Of a stretch of DNA of 23,185 bases, positions 19,633 to 23,185 are shown one piece after another. Within the stretch, counting starts at the first letter, position 1. Every line of letters begins with the position of its first letter. A model generated the notes under the pieces. It ran no database searches and was not told the DNA's origin. It saw nothing but the letters and a program-made list of their open reading frames with translations. Made by a program: the position numbers and the translations under genes. The DNA is from a virus, in IMG/VR virus record IMGVR_UViG_3300009181_000358, positions 1 through 23,185 of that record, one strand, 5' to 3'.

Positions 19633-20268
19633 ATGGCTAACGCCAATCGGCCTTCCGGTTTCACTCCCGTCAGCTATCTGAATGGGGCACCCTGGAATGG
19701 TCAAGCTCGTGTTTATTCTATCGCCGCCACCTACGGCACGGCACTCTACATCGGTGATCCGGTTATCAGCAGCGGCACCGCTGATGCCTACGGCATTGCT
19801 GGCGTAGCAATCGGAGCCGGCAGTGGCGCGCTTCGTGGAGTTATCGTCGGATTGTTCGACTCCGGTTCAACCACAGGTTCGCCTGGTGGCGTAACGGTAG
19901 GTGGCATCTTTGATGCTAACAAAGTCTACCGCCCAGCTTCCAATGCGAACGTGTGGTATGCCGCAGTTGTGGACGATCCGAACGTGATCTTCGAATTACA
20001 GGAAGAGTCCAACGGCACCGCACTCGCCGCGACGGAAGTTGGCCTGAATCAGATTTCCTTAATCGGAACTGGTAATGGCTATCTCTCCGGTTGGTTGCTT
20101 CGTTCTGCAACCGGCGCCACTCCTGCCACCACCGCTACTCTCCAACTGCGTTTGCTCGGCTTGTCCCAAAAGCCCGCCGGCACAAACGTCTTTGGGGCAT
20201 ATGCAAAATGGCTGGTTCAGATTAACGTGCATGAACTCGGTCACGGCACTGGTGCTGCTGGCGTATAA
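19633..20268 (+). CDS. Putative capsid decoration or head-associated protein
   Basis: 211 aa with a typical N-terminus (MANANRPSGFTPVSYLNGAP) and YGTALYIGDPVISSG, followed by Gly/Ala/Ser-rich beta strands and GVTVGGIFDANKV. Similar proteins sit directly before the major capsid gene in many podovirus- or siphovirus-like cassettes. Decoration is inferred from position and beta-rich composition. It is separated from the capsid gene by 12 nt with AAGGAG. Confidence 0.72.
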   Translation: MANANRPSGFTPVSYLNGAPWNGQARVYSIAATYGTALYIGDPVISSGTADAYGIAGVAIGAGSGALRGVIVGLFDSGSTTGSPGGVTVGGIFDANKVYRPASNANVWYAAVVDDPNVIFELQEESNGTALAATEVGLNQISLIGTGNGYLSGWLLRSATGATPATTATLQLRLLGLSQKPAGTNVFGAYAKWLVQINVHELGHGTGAAGV

Positions 20269-20280
20269 GGAGAAACAATC

Positions 20281-21201
20281 ATGGCTGCTGGAGTTATCAA
20301 TACCGCATCGCACCCCAAGTTACTTTGGCCCGGTGTATATACCACGTGGGGTCAGATCTACGACTCTCATCAAAAGGAATACACGGATCTCTACGAGATC
20401 AAGCATTCCGACAAGGCTTACGAGCAGGGCGTGCAAGTTACCCCGTTCGGTTTAGCGCCTTACAAACCGCAAGGCTCGCCGGTCACTTACGACGGTGAAG
20501 TGCAGGGCGTCGTCAACACTTATCAGCATCTCGCCTACGCTCTCGGTTACATCGTGACGTTTGAAGAGTTGCAGGATAATCAGTATAAGGAAGTGGCGAG
20601 CAATCGCGCCGCTGCCAACGCATTCTCAATGCAGCAGACTATCGAGAACGTTGGCGCCTTCCTTTACAATAACGCCTTCGTGACGACTTATTTCACGACT
20701 GGTGATAGCGCCGCACTCGTAAGCACTGCCCACGTTAACGCGACGGGTGGCACTTATAGCAACGCGCTGTCCCCGGCGGCCGACTTGTCGGAAGCATCAC
20801 TCGAAGACTTGACCATCCAGATCATGGGTGCCACCAACGACACGGGCCTGCTGATCAACGTAATGCCACGTTCACTCCACATCGCGCGCCAAGAATGGTA
20901 TAATGCGAATCGGATCTTGAACTCGGTATTGCAATCCGACACCGCGCAGAATAATATCAACGTGCTGAAAGCGACCAACGCTTTCCCCGAAGGTATTAAG
21001 ATGAATCACTATTTCACCTCTGCGCATCCGTGGTTTATCCGCACTAACGTGCAAAAGGGTATGACCATGTTCTGGAGGAATGAACCGATGTTCGATCAGG
21101 ACAACGACTTTGATACCAAGAACGCAAAGGCTGCGAGTTACATGCGGTTCTCCGTGGGTTGCACAGATCCGCGCGGGATCTACGGCAGCAACGGGCCGTA
21201 A
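20281..21201 (+). CDS. Major capsid protein
   Basis: 306 aa. MAAGVINTASHPKLLWPGVY followed by EYTDLYEIKHSDKAYEQ resembles the HK97-fold/Mu gpT-type N-arm. It continues with YALGYIVTFEELQDNQYKEV (a spine-helix-like segment), a long helix (ASNRAAANAFSMQQTIENVG), an E-loop/P-domain stretch (DTGLLINVMPRSLHIARQEW), and a C-terminal DNDFDTKNAKAASYMRF. Placed after scaffold and decoration genes, it is the likely shell protein. The RBS is AAGGAG. The gene ends before a strong hairpin that may limit downstream transcription. Confidence 0.85.
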   Translation: MAAGVINTASHPKLLWPGVYTTWGQIYDSHQKEYTDLYEIKHSDKAYEQGVQVTPFGLAPYKPQGSPVTYDGEVQGVVNTYQHLAYALGYIVTFEELQDNQYKEVASNRAAANAFSMQQTIENVGAFLYNNAFVTTYFTTGDSAALVSTAHVNATGGTYSNALSPAADLSEASLEDLTIQIMGATNDTGLLINVMPRSLHIARQEWYNANRILNSVLQSDTAQNNINVLKATNAFPEGIKMNHYFTSAHPWFIRTNVQKGMTMFWRNEPMFDQDNDFDTKNAKAASYMRFSVGCTDPRGIYGSNGP

Positions 21202-21218
21202 GTTAGACTAGTTGTTTT

Positions 21219-21250
21219 ACCCGTGTTGTATGCGTTCGTATAACACGGGT
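21219..21250 (+). terminator. Strong hairpin after the capsid gene (terminator or processing site)
   Basis: ACCCGTGTT (21219-21227) pairs perfectly with AACACGGGT (21242-21250), and two G-T wobbles allow a stem of up to 14 bp with a CGTT loop. It stands 17 nt after the capsid stop. There is no T-tract after it, so termination is possible but an RNA-processing or stability element is equally likely. Confidence 0.55.
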
Positions 21251-21279
21251 ATCGCAAACAGTTTAGTCAGCACTAGCGT

Positions 21280-21315
21280 GTCGAGCGCACCTCGACGGAT
21301 CTGACCTTTGGTCAG
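21280..21315 (+). repeat. Two tandem perfect hairpins upstream of the beta-helix gene
   Basis: GTCGAG-CGCAC-CTCGAC (21280-21296) and CTGACC-TTT-GGTCAG (21301-21315) lie directly before AGGAGAATCACCATG. Together with the hairpin at 21219 they make a structured leader that may control translation of the next gene. Confidence 0.65.
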
Positions 21316-21332
21316 CGCACAGGAGAATCACC

Positions 21333-22319
21333 ATGCCAATCGGCGGCGTAGTATCGAATTATCCCCAGGGTTTTACCTCGGGAATGCAGGTGCGAGGAAT
21401 GCCCCTGCTTCAAATGCAACCCGGTAATGTATTCTGGGTTGATAACGCAAGTGCGCTTAACGTGGGCGCCAAGGCGGGAAGTGACAGCAATCGCGGAACC
21501 TACCTTGCGCCATTCTCCACTCTCCAATACGGATTGGATAGTTGCACTGCTTCTCGCGGTGATATTATCTTCGTGGGTGGCGGACACGCAGAGACTATTT
21601 CGAGCACTACTGTCCTCGCCTTGAACAAAGCAGGGGTTGCGATCATCGGCCTAGGTTCCGGCGGCTTGCGCCCAACCTTCACATTCACGACCGTCGCAAC
21701 CGCAAATATCCCTGTCACAGCGGCGAACATCAGCATTCAAAACTGCTTATTCCGTGCGAACTTTGCGGACGTTACGTCGATGTTTACCGCTACTGGCGCA
21801 AATACGCCGACAGATTTTGCGATTGATAACTGCGAATTCCGCGATTTGTCGAGTGTTCTTAATGCCATTACTATTTTCACTGGTAACGCAACTGCAAACT
21901 CTTGCGACGGTTTCTCCTTCACGCGTAATACAATCTCGAGCCTGGGCACGACGGCGGCCACCACTGCGCTCAAGCTTAGTTCTGCAACTGATCGTGTAAC
22001 TATTGCAGATAACTTTGGTAACTGGGCGGTGCTGGACAACACGGCGGCGATGCTAGCCGGCGGTGCGAACAACATTACTAACTTGATGTTTGCGCGTAAT
22101 GTGCTGAATCGTCCGAACACCAGTTCCACCGGCGGCTCGTTCATCAGTTCCTCCTCCACCGCTTGCACCGGCCATTGCTACGACAACTATATGTATCAAC
22201 TCGATGCTACCGCCGGTATCTGGATTGCGACCGGCACGAAGCTTGCGTTTAGCAATAACTTCAGTCCCATCACCGGCGCTGCCGATAAGTCCGGGCTGAT
22301 CAATCCCGCCGCTGTCTAA
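21333..22319 (+). CDS. Right-handed beta-helix (pectate-lyase-like) structural protein
   Basis: 328 aa. GNVFWVDNASALNVGAKAGS, then TYLAPFSTLQYGLDSCTASR and GDIIFVGGGHAETIS, form the N-cap typical of parallel beta-helix proteins (G-x-S-x-x-P-F-x-T-L-Q-x-A-L). Repeated short Asn/Thr/Ser-rich strands follow (ISIQNCLFRANF, FAIDNCEFRDLSS, FSFTRNTIS, VTIADNFGNW), each coil about 20-25 residues. It is probably a capsid- or tail-associated spike or decoration protein. It lacks an obvious C-terminal enzymatic domain. The RBS GGAGAATCACCATG resembles the recurrent leader. An intrinsic terminator follows. Confidence 0.75.
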   Translation: MPIGGVVSNYPQGFTSGMQVRGMPLLQMQPGNVFWVDNASALNVGAKAGSDSNRGTYLAPFSTLQYGLDSCTASRGDIIFVGGGHAETISSTTVLALNKAGVAIIGLGSGGLRPTFTFTTVATANIPVTAANISIQNCLFRANFADVTSMFTATGANTPTDFAIDNCEFRDLSSVLNAITIFTGNATANSCDGFSFTRNTISSLGTTAATTALKLSSATDRVTIADNFGNWAVLDNTAAMLAGGANNITNLMFARNVLNRPNTSSTGGSFISSSSTACTGHCYDNYMYQLDATAGIWIATGTKLAFSNNFSPITGAADKSGLINPAAV

Positions 22320-22324
22320 CCTTA

Positions 22325-22346
22325 GGGGGGTTCGCCCCCCGTTTTT
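22325..22346 (+). terminator. Intrinsic terminator after the beta-helix gene
   Basis: GGGGGG-TTCG-CCCCCC-G-TTTTT, a 6-bp GC stem with UUCG tetraloop and a T-run. The RBS (GGAG) of the next gene starts immediately after the T-run, so it probably acts as an attenuator. The tetraloop layout matches the minus-strand terminator at 1632-1656. Confidence 0.92.
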
Positions 22347-22355
22347 GGAGCTATC

Positions 22356-22967
22356 ATGCGGCCATTTATTGTAAGCTACACCCCGCTCGCGGCGGCGACA
22401 ACCTACTTTGCGACAGGACTGACTGGCGCGACTGGCGTAATTGCTACGCCAGCAGTGTCAGACGGACTGGCGCATTTCGTCACACTCGCCTCGGCGGCAA
22501 ATCTTTCCGGCATCACGATGACTTTAACAGGTCTCGATGCAGACGGTCAGGCGCAGACTGAGGCTATCGTCGGCCCGAATATTACGACTGTAACGGGTGT
22601 TAAGTATTTCAGTCGTGTCAACACTATCACATTCGGCGCTACCCTTGGCGCGAATACTATGGATGTGGGGATTTCGGCTGTCGCAATATCTCAGACCTTG
22701 CCCATTAACTATCTACAATCTTCATTCAGCTCAACGCAGATGGTGGCAATCACAGGGACTATTAACTACACCGTGCAATACACCGAGGCGGCGATCTACG
22801 ATGCTGCCCCTTCCACACTCACCTGGTTCAGTCACGCTACACTTGCCAGTAAGACGGCTTCTGCTGACGGTTCAATTACCTCCCCTTTCCGCGCCCTTCG
22901 CCTCCTCATCAATTCCGTGACGGCAAGTGCGACCATTTCTTTAACCAGTATTCAAACGCGAGGTTAA
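22356..22967 (+). CDS. Putative virion structural protein, 203 aa
   Basis: The ATG at 22356 has GGAG 5 nt upstream, directly behind the terminator. The product is nearly all beta with Thr/Ala/Ser-rich strands (ITMTLTGLDADGQAQTEAIV, YFSRVNTITFGATLGANTMD) and no signal peptide. The pattern (D-A-D-G-Q-A-x-T-E-A-I, F-x-R-V-N-x-I-T) is seen in head- or tail-associated phage proteins of unknown role. Short non-overlapping spacing from the next gene suggests a shared transcript. Confidence 0.72.
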   Translation: MRPFIVSYTPLAAATTYFATGLTGATGVIATPAVSDGLAHFVTLASAANLSGITMTLTGLDADGQAQTEAIVGPNITTVTGVKYFSRVNTITFGATLGANTMDVGISAVAISQTLPINYLQSSFSSTQMVAITGTINYTVQYTEAAIYDAAPSTLTWFSHATLASKTASADGSITSPFRALRLLINSVTASATISLTSIQTRG

Positions 22968-22968
22968 T

Positions 22969-23185
22969 ATGGCCCTGTCTAATGTTGAAGAACTTCGCCC
23001 GCTCCTCGCTTTCGTGCAAATGATTAGCGACCCTGATGCCTTTGCCGAAACGCTGAAACGGGTAGAGACGGATCTTGCGCAGTATGACAAGATGATGAAA
23101 GTTTATCCGACGGTAAAAGCGGCGGACAGTTACTTCGCGCAAGCAAAGAAGTATGTGGAAGAAAGCAACGCGATAATTGCAGGGA
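22969..23185 (+). CDS. Hypothetical helical protein (partial, 3' end beyond window)
   Basis: The ATG at 22969, preceded by GCGAGGTTAAT, starts 1 nt after the upstream stop TAA. The visible 72 residues are helical: ALSNVEELRPLLAFVQMISD, then AFAETLKRVETDLAQYDKMM and ADSYFAQAKKYVEESNA. It could be the N-terminus of a coiled-coil tail, tape-measure-like or internal head protein. The rest lies outside the window. Confidence 0.7.
   Translation, partial: MALSNVEELRPLLAFVQMISDPDAFAETLKRVETDLAQYDKMMKVYPTVKAADSYFAQAKKYVEESNAIIAG

Noticed and set aside
21219-21250. Confident rho-independent terminator after the capsid gene
   Set aside because: The stem is strong but no T-run follows, so I list it only as a possible terminator or processing hairpin.

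Overview
The window is a piece of a tailed double-stranded DNA phage genome (Caudoviricetes), free or integrated. A head and packaging cassette in canonical order (small terminase candidate, large terminase, portal, GroES-like protein, scaffold, capsid-associated proteins, major capsid) reads rightwards. A large set of small early/replication-type genes reads leftwards. No ribosomal, tRNA or bacterial housekeeping genes are seen. The host cannot be named. Shine-Dalgarno usage and ECF-sigma-like promoters suggest a bacterium, perhaps Gram-negative (inference).

Layout. (1) 1-7165, minus strand: one tightly packed operon, mostly with 4-nt ATGA/GTGA start-stop overlaps. It encodes about ten small hypothetical proteins, a Cas4/RecB-like PD-(D/E)XK nuclease, a RecA/Sak4-like ATPase and a putative ssDNA-binding protein. 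After an intrinsic terminator come a ParB-domain/adenine-methyltransferase fusion and a uracil-DNA-glycosylase-like protein cut by the window edge. Together these look like a recombination, repair and DNA-modification module. (2) 7166-12456, minus strand: small accessory genes separated by structured intergenic leaders. These include a winged-helix protein, a one-TM peptide and a very basic 52-aa protein. (3) 12457-12961: an AT-rich divergent control region. (4) 12962-23185, plus strand: packaging and head genes, then a beta-helix protein and further structural-type proteins.

The most unusual content is regulatory. Nine copies of a two-block promoter, GGAAC(T/C)-N16/17-GTC(A/C)(A/T)A, sit at transcription-unit starts. 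Eight point left and one points right into the structural operon. The blocks resemble ECF-sigma promoters. Most first genes behind them share a stereotyped ribosome-binding leader, GGAGTCTCA-n-ATG. A hairpin at 7723-7750 displays in its loop the exact complement of that leader. A long near-perfect inverted repeat (10793-10990) lies just downstream of one promoter and should fold into an RNA stem of about 29 bp or more. Together these suggest a phage-wide transcriptional and post-transcriptional circuit, which I infer and have not proven.

All family assignments are made by eye from protein motifs and gene order. No database search was run.
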